Shown here piece by piece: positions 1 to 7,245 of a DNA stretch of 64,000 nucleotides (its first letter is position 1; every line of letters begins with the position of its first letter). The translations under genes and the position numbers were made by a program. The notes below the pieces were generated by a model. The model had not been told where the DNA came from, did not search any database, and worked only from the letters and a program-made list of their open reading frames with translations. Source of the stretch: Wenzhouxiangella sp. XN24. GTDB lineage: Bacteria > Pseudomonadota > Gammaproteobacteria > Steroidobacterales > XN24. Location: the NCBI RefSeq assembly GCF_011064545.1, contig NZ_JAAMFG010000017.1, positions 1 through 64,000 on the forward strand, written 5' to 3'.

Positions 1-532
1 CCGCGGCCAGCGCGCCCCGCAACGCCCACAGCACGGCAAGCAGGGCGGCGATGCCGATGAGCGTGGTCGCCGTCATGAGCCAGGTGCTTTCTTTCATGCC
101 GGCGACGGCGACGCCGCCCAGGACGATGACGAGCACCACGGTGGCCATCCAGTCCGGCACGGCAGCGAAGCTGTTGAGATAGGCGACGAACCCCGTGACG
201 ATGGTGGCCGCCGACACCGTGTTCGCGACGATCAGCATCCATCCGGCCCCGGAACCGAGCCAACGGACATGGAAGGCCCGCTCGAGATAGTCGATCGGCC
301 CGCCGGCCGTCGGAATGCGCGCGCCCATCTCCGCGAAGGACAGGGCCGAGGTGATGGCCACGACGCCGGCGAGCACGTAGGCCAGCGGCGCGAGGCGGCC
401 CGCCTCCCCCACGACCTCGCCCACGACCACGAAGATCCCGGCGCCGAGGATCGTCCCGGAACCGTAGAAAACGAGTTGCCAGAGCCCGACGGACCGATCG
501 AGCGGGGATTCTTGTTTCGCTGTTCGGGTCAT
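1..532 (-). CDS. Amino acid permease, APC superfamily (partial)
   Basis: Only the N-terminal 177 residues are visible; the C-terminus lies beyond the left edge. The frame opens with ATG at 532. After a short polar N-terminus there is a hydrophobic helix with a glycine-rich GSGTILGAGIF stretch near residue 30, the broken first helix of APC-fold amino acid/polyamine permeases that binds the substrate backbone. At least four further hydrophobic segments follow, and the FAEMGARIPTAGGPIDYLERAF stretch matches the helix 2-3 loop of the family. It would act in the inner membrane as a proton-coupled amino acid transporter; the substrate cannot be read. It is divergent from the cation transporter at 623, so the 90 bp between them should hold both promoters. 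Confidence 0.85.
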   Translation of the reverse strand, partial: MTRTAKQESPLDRSVGLWQLVFYGSGTILGAGIFVVVGEVVGEAGRLAPLAYVLAGVVAITSALSFAEMGARIPTAGGPIDYLERAFHVRWLGSGAGWMLIVANTVSAATIVTGFVAYLNSFAAVPDWMATVVLVIVLGGVAVAGMKESTWLMTATTLIGIAALLAVLWALRGALAA

Positions 533-622
533 GTATGTTTGGGAATATTCCCGGTCGAGTCTCAAGCTAAACCGTAGCTCATCGCGCCGCCGGGACACGC
601 CCGATTCGAAGGTGACTGGACG

Positions 623-1270
623 ATGGCCGACGACTGCTGCTCGAAACCGCTGCGGACCGAAGCGCTGGAAGCCGGCCAGCGCCGGGTGCTGATCTGGGTG
701 CTCCTGATCAACGCCGCGACCTTCGTGATGATGGTCACGGGCTCGGTGCTCAGCGGCTCCTCCTCGCTGTTGTCCGGCACACTGGACAACCTGGGCGACG
801 CGCTCACCTACGCCATCAGCCTCGCCGTGGTGGGCGCCAGCCCCGCAGCGCGGGCCCGCGTCGCCCTGTTCAAGGGCCTGCTCATTTCCGCCGCCGCGAT
901 CGCCGTCGCCGCTCACATCATCTGGCGTCTCCAGCATCCCGGTGCACCCATCGTCGAGACCATGGGGACGTTCGCCGTGCTGAACCTGGCTGCGAATTCG
1001 ATCTGCCTGCTGCTGCTGTCCCGACATCGCGACGACGACGTCAACATGGCATCGGTATGGGAGTGCTCGCGTAACGATGTCGTCGAGGGCTTCGCAGTGA
1101 TCGGCGCGGCCCTCGCTGTCTGGATCTTCGATTCGGGCTGGCCGGACATCCTGGTTGCGATCCTGCTCCTGGCGGTGTTCTCACGCTCGGCCGCGCGCGT
1201 CCTGCGCAGGGGCTGGCAGGAACTCCAGGCCACCAGGGCAAAGCCGACGGACGGGTTTGGCGGCTCTTGA
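623..1270 (+). CDS. Short CDF-type cation transporter
   Basis: A 215-residue membrane protein with about six hydrophobic segments. DNLGD at residues 55-59 in the second helix matches the DxxxD metal site of cation diffusion facilitators. The equivalent position in helix 5 reads SRNDV (residues 149-153) instead of the usual HxxxD or DxxxD. The protein stops soon after the sixth helix, so it lacks the cytoplasmic metal-sensing domain of full-length family members of about 300 residues. The N-terminus has a Cys pair (DDCCS). It probably exports a divalent metal such as Zn, Co or Cd with proton antiport, but the altered site leaves the metal open. The ATG at 623 has a GGTGA element upstream. The gene is divergent from the permease. 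Confidence 0.75.
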   Translation: MADDCCSKPLRTEALEAGQRRVLIWVLLINAATFVMMVTGSVLSGSSSLLSGTLDNLGDALTYAISLAVVGASPAARARVALFKGLLISAAAIAVAAHIIWRLQHPGAPIVETMGTFAVLNLAANSICLLLLSRHRDDDVNMASVWECSRNDVVEGFAVIGAALAVWIFDSGWPDILVAILLLAVFSRSAARVLRRGWQELQATRAKPTDGFGGS

Positions 1271-1364
1271 GCGCCGTGCGGTCGTTCGGGGCGATGGCAT
1301 AGCGTGGGGATGGCCGCGAGCGACGCATCGGCTCACGGCGCCAGGGTCTCAGCGTGTCGAAGTC

Positions 1365-2546
1365 TCACAAATAGACGGCCACCAGCAAGGCGATGTCGTC
1401 CCCGGCTTCGTTCCTGAGGCCGAGAACATTACCGGTGACATGCCAGCCCCGGGTGTTCTCCAGCACGCTGCGCAATTGCTGTTCCATCTCCGCCAGCGGC
1501 GGGGGGCAGGCCATGAGCGTCGTGGCGGCGCCGGCAAAGCGCAGCGATGCGCCCTCCATCTCAAGCTTGCCCACGAACTGGTTGCAGCCGACGGTCGCCG
1601 CGAAGCTCCGCTCGCCGTCCACCTCGCGCAGGATGATGTGCGGCTCGCGGCGCCCGCCCACCACCTCCACCCGGGCACCCCGCATGCGCTCGATCCGCCA
1701 GTAGGTGTTGGTCAGGGAGGCCGTCGCCCTGGAGGGGCCGCAGGACGCCTCTGGCCGGACGGCGATGAAGCGGTCGACCACCAGTGTCGGCTGCAGCCGA
1801 CCGCCCTCCATGCCGGGCCACTGTTTCAGCACGCCTTCGAAGTGGACCATGAGCTTGCCGCCGGGTTCGCTGACGGTGGCCAGGTATTCCCGCTGCAACT
1901 GCAGGGCCTGCTCCCCGGGTGCGATCGGGTAGCTGCGCCCGGTCAGGCAGTCGGTGAAACGGGCGGAATCCGCCATGTAGGTCATCTGGCCGAGGAAGAA
2001 CGACGGAATATCCGCCATCTCCAGCGTCCCGTCGCTGCTCAGCTCGTAGGGCAGCTCCGAGACGATGGGCTCGCCCGCGAGATCGAGCTGCCGCAACCGC
2101 TCAGGTCCGAGAACCTGGAACTGCAGCGGCATCTCCGCGCCGCCGTGCAGCACCAGGGCGCGGCGCGAGGGATCGACCCGCCAGCGCCCCATGTCACCGC
2201 GCACCATGTCCTTGCCGAGCCATTCACGGCGCAGGTGGAACACCTGGTCGGGCCACAGGTCGAGATGATGGCGCACCCCTGCGCAATCCGCGCAGGGCAG
2301 GTCGCCGCGGAAGGTCGCCGGCAGGCGCAGGCCGTGAGCCGGCACGGGGTCGTCGACACGCGTCGTGCTCATGCCGGCTGCCGCTGCATCCGCCCGCGCG
2401 ACGACCGGCGACGGCGCCGCATTCGCGTCGCTCTCCCCCACACCCCGTTGCAGGCTGTTACAGCCGACCAGCAGCGCGGCCAGGACCACGGCGCAGGCCT
2501 TGCCGGCCGGCGCCGCGAGCCGGGATAGACTGCCGGCATGCATCAC
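1365..2546 (-). CDS. Lipoprotein with NlpE-like and META domains
   Basis: A 393-residue lipoprotein: the signal peptide ends in LLVGC, with the lipidated Cys at residue 29. Residues about 74-165 match the NlpE N-terminal domain, including the PCADC pair (Cys85, Cys88). In E. coli NlpE this region senses surface contact, copper or lipoprotein-trafficking stress. The last ~110 residues are a META/HslJ domain (NTYW, CNQFVGK and ACPPP motifs). It is probably an envelope-stress lipoprotein on the outer or inner membrane. Its ATG overlaps the stop of the upstream META lipoprotein by 4 bp (ATGA), so the two are translationally coupled. A middle domain between NlpE and META is not identified. Confidence 0.8.
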   Translation of the reverse strand: MMHAGSLSRLAAPAGKACAVVLAALLVGCNSLQRGVGESDANAAPSPVVARADAAAAGMSTTRVDDPVPAHGLRLPATFRGDLPCADCAGVRHHLDLWPDQVFHLRREWLGKDMVRGDMGRWRVDPSRRALVLHGGAEMPLQFQVLGPERLRQLDLAGEPIVSELPYELSSDGTLEMADIPSFFLGQMTYMADSARFTDCLTGRSYPIAPGEQALQLQREYLATVSEPGGKLMVHFEGVLKQWPGMEGGRLQPTLVVDRFIAVRPEASCGPSRATASLTNTYWRIERMRGARVEVVGGRREPHIILREVDGERSFAATVGCNQFVGKLEMEGASLRFAGAATTLMACPPPLAEMEQQLRSVLENTRGWHVTGNVLGLRNEAGDDIALLVAVYL

Positions 2547-3013
2547 TCAGACGCCTCGGGCGGGAACAACCGCAGCTCCGCGGACTCGCTCTTGAACATC
2601 AGCACCCGGCCCACGCCCATCTCCACCTTGACCACCTCGGCGCCTTCGTCCAGCACGGTCCTGATCTCGTTGCTCGCCGCTGTTGCGACATCGTTGGGAC
2701 AAGCCATCCGGGTCTCGGCCAGCCTGGCCTTCAGCTTGCCGTCCTCGAAACTGTAACGGCCCCGGAAGGTATTGCACCCATTGTGGCCGCTGAGCGTGCT
2801 GTTGCCAGAGTCGATGGTGATGGTCGGCACGACCGATTTGTCCTTGATTTCCTCGCCCGCGATGAAGGCGACGGTCCAGGTGCCGTCGAGGCCCTTCATG
2901 GCTGCGCCTTCATCGATCCGGGTGAACGGGTTGCAACCGGAGAGCAACAGCGCGCCTCCCAGCAAAACAGCCGTCGCCATACTTGTGCGAAACTTCATCC
3001 ACGTTTTCCCCAC
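2543..3013 (-). CDS. META-domain (HslJ-like) lipoprotein
   Basis: A 156-residue protein with a lipoprotein signal peptide (LLLSGC, Cys27) followed by one META domain. The hallmarks are GTWTV, the GCNTFRGRY turn and the TRMACP segment. Family members such as HslJ are associated with heat shock and novobiocin resistance, but no biochemical role is settled. An alternative start is Met6 of the same frame, which leaves a tighter signal peptide. It is the first gene of a two-gene unit: its stop overlaps the start of the larger NlpE/META lipoprotein. The 284 bp upstream, shared with the divergent CPBP gene, holds an AT-rich patch near 3078-3105 suited to promoters; I see no other element there. Confidence 0.8.
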   Translation of the reverse strand: MGKTWMKFRTSMATAVLLGGALLLSGCNPFTRIDEGAAMKGLDGTWTVAFIAGEEIKDKSVVPTITIDSGNSTLSGHNGCNTFRGRYSFEDGKLKARLAETRMACPNDVATAASNEIRTVLDEGAEVVKVEMGVGRVLMFKSESAELRLFPPEASE

Positions 3014-3297
3014 GGGTGAGCCTCGGCGGACACCCGCCGGATAACAAACCGGTGAAAGCGTAGTGCCCCGGTTATCAGTAAATCAAATTTTTTTCGATTA
3101 ACCTGTTTGCGTTGCCGACAACCCAGGGGCCGAGCCATCAACTGCTCATCGTCCATTGTCTTCGCCTGCTTGCTTGCTGAGTTTGCGAGCGGCGCAGTCA
3201 ACGTGCTGCTCACCCGTCGGCCGAAAAAGCTCGGCGAGCGGTATCACTTCGAGCCGTTGTTGCGGGACGATGCGATCCACGCCAGGGATACAGTCAC

Positions 3298-4140
3298 TTG
3301 ACGGCCCGAACCCCGAACCGCACGCACGGTGCACCGCAGGCAGCGAAGGACATCGCCACACGCGCGGTGATCCCGTTCGTCTTGCTCACCTTCGGAATCA
3401 CCTGGGGCCTCATGGCGCTCATGATCTTCGAAAGCGACCTGATGGAGTCGCTGTTCGGGGAGTTCGGCGTCACTCACCCGATCTACATACTGGCTGTCTG
3501 GTCTCCTGCCGTGGTTGCCTTCACCCTGGTCCTGCGGCATGCCGGAATCGGCGGCCTGCGGCGTTTTCTGGGTCGCCTGTCGCTGCGCGGCGTCGCGCCG
3601 GCATGGTGGGCGCTCGCGTTCCTCGCCCTGCCGCTGGTGAAGATACTCAGCGCGATACTCAACGGCACGCCGTTCAACGAGTTGCTCGTGCTGCAACCGT
3701 TTGCCGAGGTGCTCCTGGTCACCGCGTTCATGCTGGTGCTGGGGCCGGTCGAGGAATTCGGCTGGCGTGGCCTCATGCTGCCCTTGCTGCAGCGCGTCCT
3801 CGCACCGGTATGGGCCGGGCTCATCGTGGGTTTCGCCTGGGCGATCTGGCATATCCCGGCGTTCTTCCTCGGCGGCACGCCGCACACCGCATGGGCCCTC
3901 GCGCCGTTCGTCATCGGCGTCACCGCAGTGGGCGTCGTGATGGCGGTCGTGTACAACCGGACTGGCGGCAATCTCCTGCTGCCCATCGTGATTCACTGGC
4001 AGCTCAACGTGGCGTTCTGGCCGGAAGCGCAGCCCTGGGAAAACTACCTCAACGTTGCGCTCGCCGTGGCGCTGGTCTGGATGTACCGTGACACCATGTT
4101 CGGCAGGCTGCGGGCGGAAACGACGGTGGTGCCGCCGTGA
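3298..4140 (+). CDS. CPBP family intramembrane metalloprotease
   Basis: A 280-residue polytopic membrane protein with the three CPBP/Abi motifs in order: EEFGWRG (EExxxR), FAWAIWH (FxxxH), and HWQLN (HxxxN) near the C-terminus. These residues form the glutamate/histidine active site of Rce1-like intramembrane proteases. The chosen start is TTG at 3298, with an AGGGA element about 11 bp upstream; no ATG occurs before the first membrane helix, so the start is uncertain. Its stop overlaps a GTG start of the patatin gene, which suggests the two products are made together. Bacterial relatives range from bacteriocin self-immunity to protein maturation. Nothing here shows the substrate, and no bacteriocin gene is visible. 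Confidence 0.85.
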   Translation: MTARTPNRTHGAPQAAKDIATRAVIPFVLLTFGITWGLMALMIFESDLMESLFGEFGVTHPIYILAVWSPAVVAFTLVLRHAGIGGLRRFLGRLSLRGVAPAWWALAFLALPLVKILSAILNGTPFNELLVLQPFAEVLLVTAFMLVLGPVEEFGWRGLMLPLLQRVLAPVWAGLIVGFAWAIWHIPAFFLGGTPHTAWALAPFVIGVTAVGVVMAVVYNRTGGNLLLPIVIHWQLNVAFWPEAQPWENYLNVALAVALVWMYRDTMFGRLRAETTVVPP

Positions 4141-6365
4141 TCGGCAAGCGGCCGTGCGTAGACGCCTGCGAGATGCGGCATAAACGCGCCCTGCTCTTTT
4201 TCGCCGTCCTGGCCATATTCGTAGCCCATGAAGTCGGCGCGCGGCCGACCGTCGGCCTGGTGCTTAGCGGGGGCGGTGCGCGAGGCGGTGCGCATGTCGG
4301 CGTCATTCGCGTGCTGGAAGACCTGAAGGTGCCAGTGGATTACATCGCCGGCACCAGCATGGGCGCCGTGGTGGGCGGGCTCTATGCCGCAGGGTTGAGC
4401 GCCGACGAGCTCGAAGAGGTCGTCAGGACAGCGGACTGGAACGTGCTTCTGAGAGACCGTCCGCCCCGCTCGCAACGGTCTTTCCGCCGCAAGTCCGACG
4501 ATCTCAGCTTCCTGGTGGACTTCGACCTCGGCATCGACCGCAGCGGGTTGCTGCTCCCGGGGGGGTTGGTACAGGGCCAGAACCTGGACCTGGCGCTCCG
4601 CCGGCTGACGCTTCCTGTCGCGACAGTGGAAGACTTCGACGCGCTTCCCATCCCGTTTCGTTCCGTAGCGACCGATATCGGCAGCGGAGAAATGGTGGTG
4701 TTCGACTCCGGGGATTTGGTCGTCGCCATGCATGCCAGCATGGCGGTGCCGGGAATCTTCAAGCCGGAACGGGTCGATGGGCGGCTGCTGGCCGACGGCG
4801 GCATATCCAGCAACCTGCCGATCGAGATCATGCGCGACATGGGCGCCGACATCATCATCGCCGTAGACCTTGGCTTTCCTCTACAACCGAAGGAAAAGCT
4901 GGGTTCCGCTCTGGCCATCACCAGCCAGATGCTCACGATACTCATCAACAACCAGGCCGAGGAGCAGCTCCGATTCCTGGGGGAGGATGACGTCCATATC
5001 AAGCCGGACCTCGGCGCACTCGGCAGCCAGGAATTTCATCGACTCGCCGAAGCCATGGAAGCGGGTCGGATTGCGGCGGAGGGACACGCCGAGTCGCTTG
5101 CTCGATTTTCTGTCCCGGAAAAGGCATATCACGCGTACCGGTCAGAAATCGCCGGGCGCCGCGGCGCGCCGCCGACGGTAGATGCCGTCCGGGTCGTCAA
5201 CCAGTCGGGGCTGTCGCCAAAGGCGATCGAAGCAAGGCTGACAAGGCTTGCAGGCGAACCGCTGGAGGTCGACGAGCTCGAGCGGAACATCCGCGACATC
5301 TACTCGCTCGATGCTTTCGAGACCGTCACCTATGACGTCATTGCAGAAAGCGGCCGCACCGCGCTGGAGATCGAGAGCACCGCCAAGAGCTGGGGGCCCA
5401 ACTACCTGCGTTTCGGCATCAACCTGGAAGACGATTTCGACGGCGACAGCAACTACAACGTCGCCACGCGGCTCACGATGACCGAAATCAATTCACTGGG
5501 CGGCGAGTTCCGGGCGGAACTCCAGGTCGGCGAGTCACCGCGCCTCTTCACCGAGATATTCCAGCCGCTCGATTACGGCACGCGCTGGTTCCTGAACCCG
5601 AAATTCGAAGTACGTCGTACGAACGAAGGGTTCTTCGACGACGGTATTCAGCTGGCGCAACTGCGGTCTCGCCAGACGAGTATCTCGCTGGAAGGCGGAC
5701 GACAACTCGGCAACTGGGGAGAGTTGCGCCTCGGCGTGCTGCGCCTGTGGAGCGACGAGTCACTGCGGATCGGTGATCCGGGCATAGCGACCGGAGAGGG
5801 CAACCTCGGCGCGTTACTCGCCCAGATCGCATACGACACCATTGACCAGGTGGACATTCCACTGCACGGCACACTGATGGCGCTGGCCTGGAACGGTTCA
5901 CGCCCCAGCCTCGGCTCAGACGGAGACTTCGACCTGGCCAGCGCCTTCCTGCTGAAGCCCGTCACCTGGGGCCGGCACACGTTCCTCAGCTGGTGGAACT
6001 TCGACAGTACGGTCCGCGATCGGACGCCCGGTGTCGAGCCGTTCATCCTCGGCGGTCCGTTCAACCTTTCCGGCTATGCGAGCGGCGAGCTCCGTGGCAG
6101 GCATCGTGGGATCGGGCGATTGCTCTACTACGGCAGGCTCGGACAGGAGCCACTGGCCACATTAAGCAATCCGGTTTATCTCGGCTTTTCGCTCGAGGCC
6201 GGCAATGTCTGGCAGAGCCGTGACGAAATCACCTTTCGCAACACGCTGACGGCAGGGAGCCTGTTCGTGGTGTTCGACACCTTGCTGGGACCGTTGTACC
6301 TCGGTTATGGCCTCGGCGAGGACGACCGCAGGTCCGCTTTCCTGTACCTCGGGCAGACCTTCTGA
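4137..6365 (+). CDS. Patatin-like phospholipase, PlpD-type autotransporter
   Basis: Begins at a GTG overlapping the CPBP stop. ATG at 4173 is the likelier real start because it directly opens a good signal peptide (MRHKRALLFFAVLAIFVA). The order is a patatin domain (about residues 35-335), a POTRA-like module (about 345-420), then a bacterial surface antigen barrel ending in an aromatic residue (LGQTF). The patatin domain has the glycine-rich oxyanion loop SGGGARGG, the nucleophile elbow GTSMG and the catalytic DGG (LADGG). This is the layout of type Vd secreted lipases such as PlpD of Pseudomonas aeruginosa: the lipase is exported and tethered to, or released from, its own outer-membrane barrel. 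Expected activity is phospholipase A1/A2. Length is normal for the family. Confidence 0.92.
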   Translation: MIGKRPCVDACEMRHKRALLFFAVLAIFVAHEVGARPTVGLVLSGGGARGGAHVGVIRVLEDLKVPVDYIAGTSMGAVVGGLYAAGLSADELEEVVRTADWNVLLRDRPPRSQRSFRRKSDDLSFLVDFDLGIDRSGLLLPGGLVQGQNLDLALRRLTLPVATVEDFDALPIPFRSVATDIGSGEMVVFDSGDLVVAMHASMAVPGIFKPERVDGRLLADGGISSNLPIEIMRDMGADIIIAVDLGFPLQPKEKLGSALAITSQMLTILINNQAEEQLRFLGEDDVHIKPDLGALGSQEFHRLAEAMEAGRIAAEGHAESLARFSVPEKAYHAYRSEIAGRRGAPPTVDAVRVVNQSGLSPKAIEARLTRLAGEPLEVDELERNIRDIYSLDAFETVTYDVIAESGRTALEIESTAKSWGPNYLRFGINLEDDFDGDSNYNVATRLTMTEINSLGGEFRAELQVGESPRLFTEIFQPLDYGTRWFLNPKFEVRRTNEGFFDDGIQLAQLRSRQTSISLEGGRQLGNWGELRLGVLRLWSDESLRIGDPGIATGEGNLGALLAQIAYDTIDQVDIPLHGTLMALAWNGSRPSLGSDGDFDLASAFLLKPVTWGRHTFLSWWNFDSTVRDRTPGVEPFILGGPFNLSGYASGELRGRHRGIGRLLYYGRLGQEPLATLSNPVYLGFSLEAGNVWQSRDEITFRNTLTAGSLFVVFDTLLGPLYLGYGLGEDDRRSAFLYLGQTF

Positions 6366-6383
6366 CGACCGGCCCGGCGATGT

Positions 6384-6553
6384 TCATGGGCGCACCCCGA
6401 TAGCAATATCCGCGAGGGCCGCCTCCAGCGCCGGCACGAGGTCCGTGCTGCCGTCCACGACTCCCACGTCGCTGTTGACCTGAAACGCCACGGTCATGCC
6501 ATGAGCGGCGTGAACGCCATGCACGCCGCAGCCACCACTGGACTTGTTCGCAT
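6384..6553 (-). other. Possible small exported protein, two overlapping short frames
   Basis: A strong Shine-Dalgarno (GAGGAGGT at 6561-6568) sits 7 bp before an ATG at 6553. That ATG opens a 19-codon frame (6494-6553) resembling a signal peptide: MRTSPVVAAACMAFTPLMA. Its stop overlaps the ATG of a second, 37-codon frame (6384-6497) beginning MTVAFQVNSDVG. A single indel could fuse them into one small exported protein. The second frame is also open for about 20 codons upstream of its ATG. Either this is a frameshifted small gene or two coupled mini-ORFs; I recognise neither product. It lies downstream of the antiporter group on the same strand. Confidence 0.25.
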
Positions 6554-6583
6554 GGCACGCACCTCCTCATGCGCCCGCGAAGG

Positions 6584-6976
6584 TCATTCCACGTGCGGTC
6601 GTTGATCGTCCCGACGACGTGCGCCTTTCCCGACTTGTTCGACAAACGACTGCACGCGATCCCTCGCTTCCTCCCGCCGATCGGGGTCGCGCATCAGTCT
6701 CTCGACTTCCTCGAGCAACGAGTCGATGCCCTGTGGCGGAGCCTCCGGCCCAAGCCGGTCGGCAGCACCGAACAGGTTGATCCACTTCTCCGTTCTGCGC
6801 CCGAAGGACACGACGCCGTAGAACCGCTTGCCGCCGTCATCGCCCGGCACCAGCAGATCGACCAACGCAGCCATGATCGAAACCGGGCTGAGCAACAAGT
6901 CCCGCAGCCCGTCGATCAGCAGCTTGGCCTGGAACACCACGACATCACGAAACACGCGGAATCGCGGCTTGCTCAC
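6584..6976 (-). CDS. Conserved-type hypothetical protein, membrane-associated
   Basis: A 130-residue protein I cannot assign to a function. The first ~45 residues are amphipathic to hydrophobic (FQAKLLIDGLRDLLLSPVSI) and could insert in or lie on the membrane. The middle has a FYGVVSFGRRTEKWINLFGAA segment. The C-terminal ~45 residues are strongly charged and predicted helical (EEVERLMRDPDRREEARDR). It starts 10 bp after the DUF3185 gene ends and is probably cotranscribed with it and with the antiporter upstream, suggesting an accessory membrane role. There is no catalytic motif. Confidence 0.6.
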   Translation of the reverse strand: MSKPRFRVFRDVVVFQAKLLIDGLRDLLLSPVSIMAALVDLLVPGDDGGKRFYGVVSFGRRTEKWINLFGAADRLGPEAPPQGIDSLLEEVERLMRDPDRREEARDRVQSFVEQVGKGARRRDDQRPHVE

Positions 6977-6986
6977 TGCGGGTTAC

Positions 6987-7196
6987 TCAGCGCCTGGCGC
7001 CGAAAACCACCAGGAGCAAACCGACGACGGCCGACACCGCGCCGCCGATCAGGTACCTGCGCGTGCCCTCGGTATAACTGCCGGCGATCGCTTCGCTGGC
7101 CTGCTCGGTCAGGCTCTCCGTCGCCGTCCAGCCCATGTACAGCATGATCGCGCCCGCGACGATCAGCGCGATTCCCAGGATTCTCGTCCAGTGCAT
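6987..7196 (-). CDS. DUF3185 family small membrane protein
   Basis: A 69-residue protein with two hydrophobic helices (about residues 7-24 and 49-67) separated by a polar loop with a TESLTEQASEAIAGSYTEG stretch. Length and helix-loop-helix layout match DUF3185 proteins, which have no known function. It lies between the antiporter (50 bp upstream) and the 130-residue hypothetical (10 bp downstream) on the same strand, so the three are likely one transcript. Confidence 0.65.
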   Translation of the reverse strand: MHWTRILGIALIVAGAIMLYMGWTATESLTEQASEAIAGSYTEGTRRYLIGGAVSAVVGLLLVVFGARR

Positions 7197-7245
7197 GCTC
7201 AGTTCCTCTTGCAGCGTTCAGCTTTCAGCGTAGCAGCAACCACGG

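Noticed and set aside
1155-2528. 457-codon plus-strand frame
   Set aside because: It overlaps the CDF end and lies opposite the NlpE/META lipoprotein. No start context and low-complexity composition.
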